Positions 1 through 8,545 of a DNA stretch of 64,000 nt are shown here, piece after piece; position 1 is the first letter of the stretch, and every line of letters begins with the position of its first letter. The notes under the pieces are model-generated. The model ran no database searches, was not told where the DNA came from, and worked only from the letters and a program-made list of their open reading frames with translations. Source of the DNA: CAYPLH01 sp964411505 (GTDB lineage Bacteria; Bacillota; Clostridia; CAYPLH01; DUMO01); NCBI GenBank assembly GCA_964411505.1, contig CAYPLH010000012.1, positions 18,040 through 82,039 of the forward strand. The letters are read 5' to 3'. The position numbers and the translations under genes are program-made.

Positions 1-560
1 CCACACTCTTTTGCTATTTCTCTCCGTGCTTCGTTCAAATCCACTCCTATAACTCTGCACCCCAAAGCTTGATATGCCTGTGCAGCAATATTGCCAACCA
101 TACCAAGCCCAAATACAACGACCCAATCATTTTTTCCAATATCGCTTACATAAATTCCTGTTGTCGCAACACCAGCCATACGCGAAGCCGCAGCCATTGC
201 ACCGTCCATATTTTGGGGCACCTCTATAATCATGCTCTTTTGTTTCAATTTAATATGCGAAGCATGTGGTCCGAATGTGAAAACCCTTTGTCCAGGCTTG
301 CATACGGTTACTCCTTCCCCAATAGCACGCACAACACCAACATTTGCATATCCTGAATTGCAGGGATATGTACAAAAAAATCCAGGCTGATAAACCCTTT
401 CCTCCGTGGCATTAAATATCGATAGTTCAGTACCTGCACTGATGAATGAGTATTGTGTTTCGATAAATACCTCATCACGTTTCAAATCAACTTCATCCGA
501 ATTCACCGTTTTTAATTCAACTTGTTGCTTCCCTGTTATAATTACTTTTTTAATTTGCAT
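1..560 (-). CDS. Medium-chain (alcohol dehydrogenase-like) oxidoreductase, 3' end cut by the window
   Basis: The open frame on the minus strand starts with ATG at 558-560 and runs off the left edge, giving about 186 residues of the N-terminal part. A GGGAGAG ribosome binding site lies just upstream. It begins MQIKKVIITGKQQVEL, has the SAGTE stretch typical of one branch of medium-chain dehydrogenases near residue 40, and reaches the Rossmann NAD(P) motif GLGMVGNIAAQ near residue 155, followed by an acidic strand end (VIGVDL). The catalytic-zinc cysteines of classical alcohol dehydrogenases are not obvious in this part, so zinc use is open. It is the next gene after the sulfatase at 689-2158 on the same strand, about 130 bases away, and may act on a sugar product. 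The substrate is unknown. Confidence 0.85.
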   Translation of the reverse strand, partial: MQIKKVIITGKQQVELKTVNSDEVDLKRDEVFIETQYSFISAGTELSIFNATEERVYQPGFFCTYPCNSGYANVGVVRAIGEGVTVCKPGQRVFTFGPHASHIKLKQKSMIIEVPQNMDGAMAAASRMAGVATTGIYVSDIGKNDWVVVFGLGMVGNIAAQAYQALGCRVIGVDLNEARREIAKEC

Positions 561-688
561 ATAATCTCTCCCATTCTATGTAAAAATTATTCCTTACTTT
601 TTGTTTTAGTACTACAAAGAAAAATTCGAATCTATCCTGCCTAGAATTTAGCTCATCTTACAGTTTTCTTAAAAGCAGGATCACCATA

Positions 689-2158
689 CTAGATAATTCT
701 CATACTGCCTTTAGGGTATACTTTGGATAAATCAGGACCGTATGAAGCCACTCGCAAAGCTGGATAATTTGAATTATAAAGGCTGCGATCTCCTGTATCA
801 CGCACAATTGCCCACATCAAAGCACTCATTTCCCGTAACAGTGCATCATACTCAGGAAGGTTTGCAAGGTTGCGCTTCTCTAGAGGGTCTTTCGACAGAT
901 CATACAGTTCATCCATATCAAAGCCATTGAAAACATATTTTATGTCGTCCTTATAGACAATTCTCTGAGTAAGCAAGATTCTACCACCGTTATATTCAGC
1001 ATATCCGAGTGTATAGTCTTTTTCTGCTGCATCGTCGAATAATGCCGACGCAAAGGATATAGTATCAAGTTCTTCAATAGCTTCACAACCGCTAAGCTCG
1101 ATTATTGTTGGGCAAAGAGCATGGGTGCCAACACGAGCAAAACTCTCTGCACCCACACGCATACCTGGTCCTGCTACTATAAGAGGAACATTATAAATTT
1201 CCTCATATGATCCAATAGTTTTGCAAAACAATCCATGTGCACCCATGCAGTCGCCATGATCGGCGGTAAATATTACAACGGTATTATCGGTTATACCCAG
1301 TCGGTCAAGGATATCCAGTACGCGTCCAAATTGTGCGTCTGCTTCAGTTACGCAGCCATAGTAACAGGCTAGTGCCTCACGCAATTGCCTATCGCTGAAA
1401 TTTTTCCAGCAGCGCATTCCGATTCGATATAAATTAGGTCGCTCGCCCTCATCATAAAGAGTCTCAGGCAATGACAAAAAATCAGCATCATATAAATCCC
1501 TTGCCTCACGCCCGCAGACATAAGGATCATGAGGTTCGCTAAAGCTAAGCATACACATCCATGGCTTTGTTTGTGTGTTCTGCAAAGAAATATACTCGAT
1601 AGCCATTTCAGTTGCTAAAGCCATGTTTGTCTGCTCTACAGGATTATCACGAATCCCGGTGAACAATGCCGGGCGGTAGCCTTCCGGTGCTTGGCAGTAT
1701 ACCGCTTCGCTATGCTGTATCCTTGGAGGTTCGCCTCCTAACAGTAACTTTCTCTTTTCTAAGTACTGTGGACTGAAACCCACTGCATTTACGCAATTTA
1801 CATCCCAGCCAAATGGTTCAAGCCTGTTTGTGCGCTCAACGTGCCACTTTCCAAAATAACCGGTGTTGTATCCGCCAGCTTTTAATCGTTGTGCAAAGTG
1901 TGGCTTTTCTTTCCGAAGACAGAACTGATCGTCGTCAGCAGTATGAGTAACGACTAATGCTCCATGATTGTGCGGCAGAAGCCCTGTCATGATCCCGGCG
2001 CGTGCTGGGGTGCAAACTGCGTTTGACGTATATGCTCGTTTGAAGTGTATACCACGTTTTCGAAGTCTATCCAAATTTGGCGTCTTGCAAGGGTGCTCCC
2101 CCTCAAGCAAAGCTGCTTGAAACTGGTCACACATCAAAAATAGTATATTTGGTTTCAT
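689..2158 (-). CDS. Family S1 sulfatase, cytoplasmic
   Basis: A 489-residue alkaline-phosphatase-fold sulfatase that would remove sulfate esters from a carbohydrate. The S1 signature CTPAR is at Cys49-Arg53 followed by AGIMTG; Cys49 is the residue converted to formylglycine. Asp11 in the MCDQ strand, Asp300-His301 (DHGD) and the GKWH pair Lys104/His106 fit the calcium and sulfate site; His210 and Lys313 are at usual places. No signal peptide is seen, so it should act in the cytoplasm. AAAGGAGG lies just upstream of the ATG. It follows ABC system A on the same strand but a terminator hairpin at 2343-2369 separates them. Substrate is not deducible; family assignment is firm. Confidence 0.95.
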   Translation of the reverse strand: MKPNILFLMCDQFQAALLEGEHPCKTPNLDRLRKRGIHFKRAYTSNAVCTPARAGIMTGLLPHNHGALVVTHTADDDQFCLRKEKPHFAQRLKAGGYNTGYFGKWHVERTNRLEPFGWDVNCVNAVGFSPQYLEKRKLLLGGEPPRIQHSEAVYCQAPEGYRPALFTGIRDNPVEQTNMALATEMAIEYISLQNTQTKPWMCMLSFSEPHDPYVCGREARDLYDADFLSLPETLYDEGERPNLYRIGMRCWKNFSDRQLREALACYYGCVTEADAQFGRVLDILDRLGITDNTVVIFTADHGDCMGAHGLFCKTIGSYEEIYNVPLIVAGPGMRVGAESFARVGTHALCPTIIELSGCEAIEELDTISFASALFDDAAEKDYTLGYAEYNGGRILLTQRIVYKDDIKYVFNGFDMDELYDLSKDPLEKRNLANLPEYDALLREMSALMWAIVRDTGDRSLYNSNYPALRVASYGPDLSKVYPKGSMRII

Positions 2159-2342
2159 TTCATTTTCCTCCTTTATTTAATACTACATAGAAACTTTTTC
2201 CCCTTAAGATATCGGCATCTTAGTGGATGAATGGAAATTCATTTTTAAAATGCGACTTTAATCTTGTCGCAATGCGTTAATAAGGCGTATTTATTTTCTT
2301 CCTTTACTTGTATTATTCCAAGTTCTATGTCAAATGTCAAAT

Positions 2343-2369
2343 AAAAAAGTGGGCTACCCCACTTTTTTT
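2343..2369 (-). terminator. Intrinsic terminator after ABC system A
   Basis: A stem AAAAGTGGG/CCCACTTTT with a short CTAC loop lies about 50 bases after the stop codon of the permease at 2417. It has A and T runs on both flanks and could work in both directions. It would end the ABC-A operon before the sulfatase at 689-2158. A second small inverted repeat (GAACC-TTAT-GGTTC, 2377-2390) sits between it and the stop codon. Confidence 0.75.
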
Positions 2370-2416
2370 CGCTAGAGAACCTTATGGTTCCCTTCGACGG
2401 ATGCTCCGCATTCTGA

Positions 2417-3274
2417 TCACCCTTTCACCGAGCCAAGCATAATCCCCTTTACAAAATACTTCTGTAGAAACGGGTATACCATAACAATAGGCAAAACTGC
2501 AATAACAGCAGTCGCCATTCTATATGCTTCTGATGTTGCTTCCAGTGAACCGGATTCTTCAATCATATTGAGCGAGCTTAAAAACGAGTACAATATAACC
2601 TGTATAGGCCACTTTTTTACATCATTTAAATATATAAGTCCGGGTAAAAAAGCATTCCATTTTCCAACAGCATAAAACAATCCTATTGCAGCAAGCACTG
2701 CCTTTGAAAGAGGCAGCACAATTTTAATTAAAACTGCAATATCATTATAACCATCAATATACGCAGATTCAATGAGTTCTACAGGTATATTTTTAAAAAA
2801 CTTAATCATTACCATTGTATTATAAACACTAATTGCCCCAAGAAATATTAACGCCCATAATGAATTAACCAATCCGAAAGAGCGGACAACCAGAAATGTC
2901 GGAATCATGCCACCATTAAACAGCATAGTAAACATAATAAAAGACATAATATATTTTCTGCCTGATAGATTATTCTTCGAAAGTGGGTAGGCAGTAGTAA
3001 CAGTCAAAAATAAACTGATGGCAGTTCCCATCAGTGTTACTATTAACGAATTTTTATATCCGCTAAATATTAGAGGATCACTCAAAAGCTGTTTGTATAC
3101 TTTGAGTGTAAAGCCATTGGGAGTCAGATAATAAATGTTTGCTGACATTTTAGTAGAGCTGCTTAAAGAGATCATAAGCATATACCATAACGGATATACC
3201 ATCACTAAAACCAATAGAGTAAAGAACATATAATTCAAGATATAAAATATTTTAGTTTTTACATTCGCCCCCAT
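2417..3274 (-). CDS. Carbohydrate ABC transporter permease, LplC/YtcP (MalG-like) type, system A
   Basis: A 285-residue inner-membrane permease, one half of a sugar import channel. About six hydrophobic segments are visible. The cytoplasmic EAA-type loop that docks the ATPase reads ESAYIDGYNDIAVLIKIVLPLSK near residues 165-190, and the C-terminus KYFVKGIMLGSVKG is characteristic of this subfamily. The start codon directly abuts the TAG stop of the upstream permease (tagatg), which indicates translational coupling. A GAGGAGG site lies upstream within the end of that gene. It works with the permease at 3275-4210 and the binding protein at 4292-5830. No ATPase gene is nearby; members of this group usually share an MsmX-like ATPase encoded elsewhere (family knowledge). 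Confidence 0.93.
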   Translation of the reverse strand: MGANVKTKIFYILNYMFFTLLVLVMVYPLWYMLMISLSSSTKMSANIYYLTPNGFTLKVYKQLLSDPLIFSGYKNSLIVTLMGTAISLFLTVTTAYPLSKNNLSGRKYIMSFIMFTMLFNGGMIPTFLVVRSFGLVNSLWALIFLGAISVYNTMVMIKFFKNIPVELIESAYIDGYNDIAVLIKIVLPLSKAVLAAIGLFYAVGKWNAFLPGLIYLNDVKKWPIQVILYSFLSSLNMIEESGSLEATSEAYRMATAVIAVLPIVMVYPFLQKYFVKGIMLGSVKG

Positions 3275-4210
3275 CTAAAACAGCCCCTCCTCACCAATCA
3301 TCTTACTAAACCGATCTGCTGAAACTATCAGAATTAACGCTACCACAGACTTAAAAAAATCTACAGCGGAAGTAAAGCTGTATTCTCCTCTCCCTAAGCC
3401 TACTCTGTAGACATATGTATCAAATATCTCACTTACTTCCATTACCAAAGGATTCTGTAAAACCATAACCTGCTCAAAGCCTGCATTCATCAGCTGCCCT
3501 ATCCTTAATATAAGGAGCAGAACTATAATTCCTGTGATTGATGGAATTGTAATATACCATACCTGCTTTAGCTTATTGGCTCCGTCCACTATTGCCGCTT
3601 CATATAGGCTTGGATCTATTTGAGATAAAGCAGCTAAATATATAATCGTTCCCCACCCGCTTGTTTTCCATATAGAGGAAATGACCAAAATTGACCTGAA
3701 ATACCTGCGGCTCGCCAACAAACTACCGATTATATGCTCTCCAAACAATAGATTAACAACTCCGTGGCTGGCAGAAAAAAGAGAGAGCATCATACTGCCT
3801 ATAATAACCCAGGAGATAAAATGCGGAAGATACATTACTGACTGTGCAATCTTTTTAAAACGTGAATTTTTTATTTCATTAAGCAATATAGATAATATAA
3901 TGGGAACAGGAAACCCGAATATTATTTTGTAAAAGCTTATAAAAAGTGTATTTCTCAATATTCCCCAGAAGTCTGGATAGCTAAATACTTTTTTGAAGTT
4001 GTCGAATCCTACCCACGGACTATTTATCACCCCGGTAAAAATATTAAATTTCTTAAACGCTATTACCAGCCCTCCCATAGGCAAGTAACAGAACAGAATA
4101 AAGTATATAATTCCCGGAAGCAATAGAATATAGAGATACCTGTCTCTTAATACTTTTTTACCTGCAGCTCCCAATGAACCTGTTCGTGTACGATTGTAGT
4201 TAATCCCCAT
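3275..4210 (-). CDS. Carbohydrate ABC transporter permease, LplB/YteP (MalF-like) type, system A
   Basis: A permease of about 311 residues, partner of the LplC-type permease directly downstream. The EAA loop YEAAIVDGANKLKQVWYI precedes the last two membrane spans, and the N-terminal stretch YLYILLLPGIIYFILFCYLPMGG is the usual first span of this group. The open frame reaches a GTG at 4222, but that codon overlaps the AGGAGG ribosome binding site. TTG at 4213 or ATG at 4210 gives normal spacing, and I choose the ATG. It lies between the binding-protein gene and the second permease, the standard binding protein-LplB-LplC order for this transporter class. Confidence 0.92.
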   Translation of the reverse strand: MGINYNRTRTGSLGAAGKKVLRDRYLYILLLPGIIYFILFCYLPMGGLVIAFKKFNIFTGVINSPWVGFDNFKKVFSYPDFWGILRNTLFISFYKIIFGFPVPIILSILLNEIKNSRFKKIAQSVMYLPHFISWVIIGSMMLSLFSASHGVVNLLFGEHIIGSLLASRRYFRSILVISSIWKTSGWGTIIYLAALSQIDPSLYEAAIVDGANKLKQVWYITIPSITGIIVLLLILRIGQLMNAGFEQVMVLQNPLVMEVSEIFDTYVYRVGLGRGEYSFTSAVDFFKSVVALILIVSADRFSKMIGEEGLF

Positions 4211-4291
4211 CAATGTATCCACCTCCTGTCATCATGCACTGGCACAGGACAAGCTTTAGTTGTCCCGTGCCGCAATAAAGTAATTCCACAT

Positions 4292-5830
4292 TTAATTCTT
4301 TCTTGATTCATATTCACGGTTAACTGCATCAACCAATTCCTTGCCCCCACGATTATTCCATTCTGTAACAAAGCTTTCAAAGCCTCCGTCGATTGGAGTT
4401 TCTCCTACGATCATTTTAAGGTACTGCTCTTTAGTAAAACTATCCAAAAGATCTGATTCATTTAGTTCAGGAAGCAGCATTCCGTCTATCGCACTGGGTA
4501 ATGCTGAGTCTGCCCATTTTTTCAACGTATCCCGATAATGCATGGAAGCATGCTCGTATCGTACCGTTCTGATTATGGGGATTGCAAAAAGGTTAGTGCC
4601 GACACTTGCTAGGGTATCTGCATCTGCTGTTACATTTACAATACCGTTCTCAACAGTAAAATGCTCACCTTCTATACCATAACTGTAAATTGTTTGATAT
4701 TCCTCTGTAGCTACATAGTCCAGCACTCTTAAAACAGCATCTATATTAGGGGATTTTGAAACTACACCTGTTTTTAACCATCCCCTGCCGCCCAATGTAC
4801 GGAATCCTATTTTGTTATAGCCAGGCGTTTCCAAAAGCTCACCTGCAATGTATTCTCCGTTAGGATTTCTGTCCTTGAATGGTTTATAGTGGTTATCATT
4901 GTTATTTACGTCAATTACATGTGTAAAGAATACAAATGCTCCAGCTATACCTTCATAAGTCTTATTTTTATACCGATCGGGATTGTCTGTAACAAATTCG
5001 GGATCAATCAGCTTATTCATGTACATTTTATTAATGAACTTGAGAGCTTCTTTTGCTTCAGGCATTACAGTACCATTTACAACCTTACCGTCACGTTCCA
5101 ACCAATATGAAGCTTGAACTCCAAAAGCGGCAAATATGTGATCAAAGGTAAAGGCAATGTCTCCCAGTTGTCCTATTATAGCATATGTATCCTTTTCATT
5201 ATTCCCATCCGGATCCTGGTGAGAAACAGCATATGCTACATCATAGTATTCATCAAGAGTAGCAGGAACGTCTAGACTTAATTTTTTAAGCCAGTCTCCT
5301 CTGTACAGCAAGCATCTTTGCACCGGGTCTGCGCCAATAGGAATTGCATAAATGTTTCCGTCCTTATGAGTCATTGCCTTCCAGACGGTATCATTTCTTA
5401 CAGCTGCTAAATTTGTGTATTTATCAAAATAATTGTTAAGAGGAAGCAGCATACCGGCTTCCGCAAAGGTTAACTCCTGTGCATCCTGGGTTATATTTAT
5501 TATATCAGGATAATCGCTTGAAGCCATTACTACATTAAGCTTAGTAACATAATCTGCAAATGGTACTGAACTAACCTCCAATATTGTGTTTGTATTTTCC
5601 TGAATTAAGTCTGTGGTTAGGGTTTTATAATCAGTAGCCCTCCATGCACCAACAAGTAATTTTAAGACAGTTGGTTTCTCTGCTTCCGTCGGTTTCTGTG
5701 TCCCTGTACCTGTATTCTGGGAATCACTTGTTCCACCGGTATTGCCTGCACAACCAAAACTTAAAAGAAAAATCATAGAAAACACAATAAATAATGCAGT
5801 ACATCTAATAATTCTTTTTCCCATTACCAT
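4292..5830 (-). CDS. Extracellular sugar-binding lipoprotein, LplA-like, system A
   Basis: A 512-residue solute-binding protein that captures an oligosaccharide outside the membrane and hands it to the two permeases encoded downstream. The N-terminus is a lipoprotein signal peptide: a positive start, a hydrophobic core and the lipobox LSFGC with Cys27 as the lipidated residue. A Gly/Ser/Thr-rich linker follows. The body has the family-1 solute-binding pattern, including YPDIINITQDAQ and the NKLIDPEF region. AGGAGG lies just upstream of two in-frame ATG codons two codons apart. It is first in the ABC-A operon and is read divergently from the AraC regulator at 6088. The ligand is unknown. Confidence 0.93.
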   Translation of the reverse strand: MVMGKRIIRCTALFIVFSMIFLLSFGCAGNTGGTSDSQNTGTGTQKPTEAEKPTVLKLLVGAWRATDYKTLTTDLIQENTNTILEVSSVPFADYVTKLNVVMASSDYPDIINITQDAQELTFAEAGMLLPLNNYFDKYTNLAAVRNDTVWKAMTHKDGNIYAIPIGADPVQRCLLYRGDWLKKLSLDVPATLDEYYDVAYAVSHQDPDGNNEKDTYAIIGQLGDIAFTFDHIFAAFGVQASYWLERDGKVVNGTVMPEAKEALKFINKMYMNKLIDPEFVTDNPDRYKNKTYEGIAGAFVFFTHVIDVNNNDNHYKPFKDRNPNGEYIAGELLETPGYNKIGFRTLGGRGWLKTGVVSKSPNIDAVLRVLDYVATEEYQTIYSYGIEGEHFTVENGIVNVTADADTLASVGTNLFAIPIIRTVRYEHASMHYRDTLKKWADSALPSAIDGMLLPELNESDLLDSFTKEQYLKMIVGETPIDGGFESFVTEWNNRGGKELVDAVNREYESRKN

Positions 5831-5856
5831 TTAACCTCCTAATGAAATATATTATT

Positions 5857-5900
5857 TGTCCGGACACTGTTATTCTAGCAACAGCTATATAAAATGTAAA
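5857..5900 (-). promoter_or_regulatory. Promoter of ABC system A with a palindrome at the start point
   Basis: On the minus strand, TTTACA (5895-5900) and TAGAAT (5872-5877) are 17 bases apart, a plausible sigma-A promoter for the binding-protein gene. A perfect 10-bp palindrome, TGTCCGGACA at 5857-5866, covers the expected transcription start and could be an operator. About 50-75 bp upstream of the -35 box lie GCGACA (5948-5953) and GAAACA (5970-5975), 22 bp apart, resembling the spacing of the direct repeats described elsewhere in the window. Confidence 0.5.
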
Positions 5901-6011
5901 TTGTACATTTAAGTTATTATTGTTAAAAATTCAGATATAACGTTATGGCGACAGAAAAAACAGCTACATGAAACAATATTATCAGGAGTCGGACTATTGA
6001 AACTTCCTTCC

Positions 6012-6040
6012 TTGCGAAATTCATGATATCATGATATAAT
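6012..6040 (+). promoter_or_regulatory. Promoter of the AraC regulator A with an operator-like palindrome in the spacer
   Basis: TTGCGA (6012-6017) and TATAAT (6035-6040) are 17 bases apart. The spacer contains the perfect 14-bp palindrome TCATGATATCATGA (6021-6034), ending right at the -10 box. A protein bound there would block RNA polymerase, so this looks like an autoregulatory or repressor site for the regulator gene starting at 6088. Confidence 0.6.
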
Positions 6041-6087
6041 CTAATATACTCATACATAATGCTCATTTACTAGAGGTGTTAACCTTT

Positions 6088-8334
6088 ATGAAACAATTTA
6101 CTTTTAATAAAAAATATAGATTTAAGCTCTTTGATTCTGTCCTGTTTAAGACGTTCATGATCTTTTTTATTATAACAAGTATGTCTATAATAAGCATGGG
6201 AGTTATTTCTGTTAAGTTCAGCACTCATCATATTTCAGACCTGTTACGCAAATCAAATATGAATATGCTTGCAGCTAAAAGAGATTTAATTGATCAAAGA
6301 ATATTGGAAGTAGACAAAATATTTCAACAGTTTATTTTCAGCAGTGATATATGGAATATAGTAAACATAAAGAAGGTTGAAAACCATCATGTGTTATTGT
6401 TCAGAGATATAATCACTTCTTTTAACAATTCAGTAATCTCAAATAATACTATCCAGTCCATATATTATTTCGATACACAAAATGATTTTGTACTATCTGA
6501 TAATAAATACACAAAACTTGATTTTTACGATCAGGAGATTCTGGGTATTGATTTTATAAATAATACATGTGTGCTGCCTCCAAGAACGGTAAATGGAGAA
6601 AAGATAATCAGCTATGTAAAGAAAGTTAATTCTTATTCAAAAGTTAACCAGGGATTTTTCGTAATAAATTTAAATTACACCAGCCTTTTTTATGAGCTTT
6701 TGGAGCAGAATATGAAGTATCCCATTGAGACTGTGATATTTGACAGCAACAGCACATTGTTATTTTCAAGCAGTATAAATCCGGAGTCAGAAATTGATAT
6801 TGACGAGTCTGTAATCTTTGAAATCTTATCTAATAAAAATGATTATGATATTTATACTGTACAAGATCAGAGCTATTTTATCAGCAAAGCCAACTCTCAT
6901 TTCCTTGACTGGACTTATTCTTATATCCAGGATTACCAAACCCTTGCACAATCTGTCAATTTGGTAAGAACATTGATTTTTTATTCTCTTACAATCGTTT
7001 TGATCTTATCACTGGCTTTAGTGTATTTCGGCTCTAGTAAATTGTATAAGCCTTTATCCAATCTGCTCAAAAATGTGAAAATTAAAACAAACATGTACAG
7101 TCTTACCGAAAAAAATGAATACAAAGCGTTGGATTCTGTAATACAAGACCTGTCTGATGTAAAGGATGATCTTCAATTAAAGTATAGTTTAGCATTTCCA
7201 TACCTTCAAAAACACTCTGTTCACGATCTGCTTACCAGTCAGAAATTCAACGATAGAGATTTTAAAAAGATTTTAGATATGTTAGGTGTAAGCTTTAAAT
7301 ATAACACACAAATTATCACAGTTATTGACTTTGAAAATACAGGGTTTAGTGATTCCATAAAGATTAAAACAGACGCTTTTTGGGGTAATTACAGGAATGA
7401 CCTTGCATATATTTTATCAAAAATAAATACTTCCCGAGTATTAATAATTTTTAACACAAACATGGATATTAACTGTATATATAAGCTTCTTTATGAACTA
7501 AAAACAATGTTTAACAATATGCATATCGAATTGACAATATCACTGGGTAACCCATTCACTAATCTGAACCTCATATGCACTTCATATATGAGTGTATTGG
7601 AACAATTAAATAATAAGTTTTTTATTGGGAAAAACGAATTGATTTATAATATGCACCGATTCAATAAAAGTAAAAACGAATTTTACGATTCAACCCATGA
7701 AGAGGAGTTAATTAATTGTATTAGGACTCAAAATGAAAAAAGCGCTTTGCATATATTGGAAAGTATAACCCAAAAACAGCTTAAGGAAAATGAAAATTCA
7801 ATTGATTTTATTAAGTATATATACTTCCAGCTATGTTTTAAAATAGTAAATAATTTAGTCGAGCTTGGTATTGAATTTTCAGAACTGGGTGTAACAAGAT
7901 TCACTATTCTTAACACAATTCAAAGGGCTGAAACAATTAAGTGTCTGGAGGACTATGTAAAAACACTTATACATAAAAGCATTGCTTTGATTGATTACCA
8001 AAAACAAAGGCAGCACAAAGCTTTGGTATATAAAGCGATCGAATATATTACTGAAAATTATACTAAAGACATATCTCTTGAACAGGTTGCAAACAGTGTA
8101 TATTTATCATCAAGATATTTAAGCACAATATTTAAAAGCGAGACAGGGTGCACAATATTAGAATATATCACCAAACAAAGAATGGAGAAATCACGGGAAT
8201 TGCTAAGAACCGGGCATATGCAGATTCAGGATATTGCATATACTGTGGGATATAACAACGTACAAAGCTTTATCAGATTCTTTAAAAAGCACTACAATAT
8301 GACTCCTGTACAATACAGGAGAGCGAATCTGTGA
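6088..8334 (+). CDS. Membrane-anchored AraC-family regulator, system A
   Basis: A sensor-regulator of about 748 residues. An N-terminal membrane span (LFDSVLFKTFMIFFIITSMS region) and a second span near residue 300 (FYSLTIVLILSLALVYFG) enclose an extracytoplasmic Cache-like sensing region. The cytoplasmic part ends in a double helix-turn-helix AraC DNA-binding domain (EYITENYTKDISLEQVANS to HYNMTPVQYRR). The frame is open from a GTG at 6076, but that GTG is part of the AGAGGTG ribosome binding site, so I choose ATG at 6088. It is divergent from the ABC-A operon, the classic place for a transporter-specific activator. The likely role is to sense extracellular sugar and switch on genes 5830-2417 and possibly the sulfatase. 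Confidence 0.92.
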   Translation: MKQFTFNKKYRFKLFDSVLFKTFMIFFIITSMSIISMGVISVKFSTHHISDLLRKSNMNMLAAKRDLIDQRILEVDKIFQQFIFSSDIWNIVNIKKVENHHVLLFRDIITSFNNSVISNNTIQSIYYFDTQNDFVLSDNKYTKLDFYDQEILGIDFINNTCVLPPRTVNGEKIISYVKKVNSYSKVNQGFFVINLNYTSLFYELLEQNMKYPIETVIFDSNSTLLFSSSINPESEIDIDESVIFEILSNKNDYDIYTVQDQSYFISKANSHFLDWTYSYIQDYQTLAQSVNLVRTLIFYSLTIVLILSLALVYFGSSKLYKPLSNLLKNVKIKTNMYSLTEKNEYKALDSVIQDLSDVKDDLQLKYSLAFPYLQKHSVHDLLTSQKFNDRDFKKILDMLGVSFKYNTQIITVIDFENTGFSDSIKIKTDAFWGNYRNDLAYILSKINTSRVLIIFNTNMDINCIYKLLYELKTMFNNMHIELTISLGNPFTNLNLICTSYMSVLEQLNNKFFIGKNELIYNMHRFNKSKNEFYDSTHEEELINCIRTQNEKSALHILESITQKQLKENENSIDFIKYIYFQLCFKIVNNLVELGIEFSELGVTRFTILNTIQRAETIKCLEDYVKTLIHKSIALIDYQKQRQHKALVYKAIEYITENYTKDISLEQVANSVYLSSRYLSTIFKSETGCTILEYITKQRMEKSRELLRTGHMQIQDIAYTVGYNNVQSFIRFFKKHYNMTPVQYRRANL

Positions 8335-8514
8335 ATTATAAAAGAGAGTGAATAATCATCCTCGAAGTACAATATCCTTGACCCCACCTGATTCTGGAGG
8401 ATGGATAGCTGTGCTATTTAAACAACAATAATTTCTTTTAAGGCGTGTATTGCACTTGCTGATAAATCCTCTGCCTTTAGCCAACCAAAAAAATTGTGGA
8501 TTTTCTGCTTTTTT

Positions 8515-8545
8515 TCGATAGGGAGTTTTTATGGCTCCCTATCGA
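8515..8545. repeat. 11-bp perfect inverted repeat over the rhaA stop codon
   Basis: TCGATAGGGAG (8515-8525) and CTCCCTATCGA (8535-8545) form an 11-bp stem with a 9-base loop. The rhaA stop codon (8539-8541) lies inside the second arm. Read on the minus strand the stem is followed by A residues, not T, so it is not a textbook terminator for rhaA. It may protect or process the mRNA 3' end. Confidence 0.6.

Noticed and set aside
69..356. Plus-strand open frame of 95 codons
   Set aside because: It is antisense to a convincing dehydrogenase frame on the minus strand with a ribosome binding site and an NAD-binding motif.
8515..8545. Terminator of rhaA
   Set aside because: The stem overlaps the stop codon and is followed by A residues in the transcript direction, so it lacks the T run of an intrinsic terminator.
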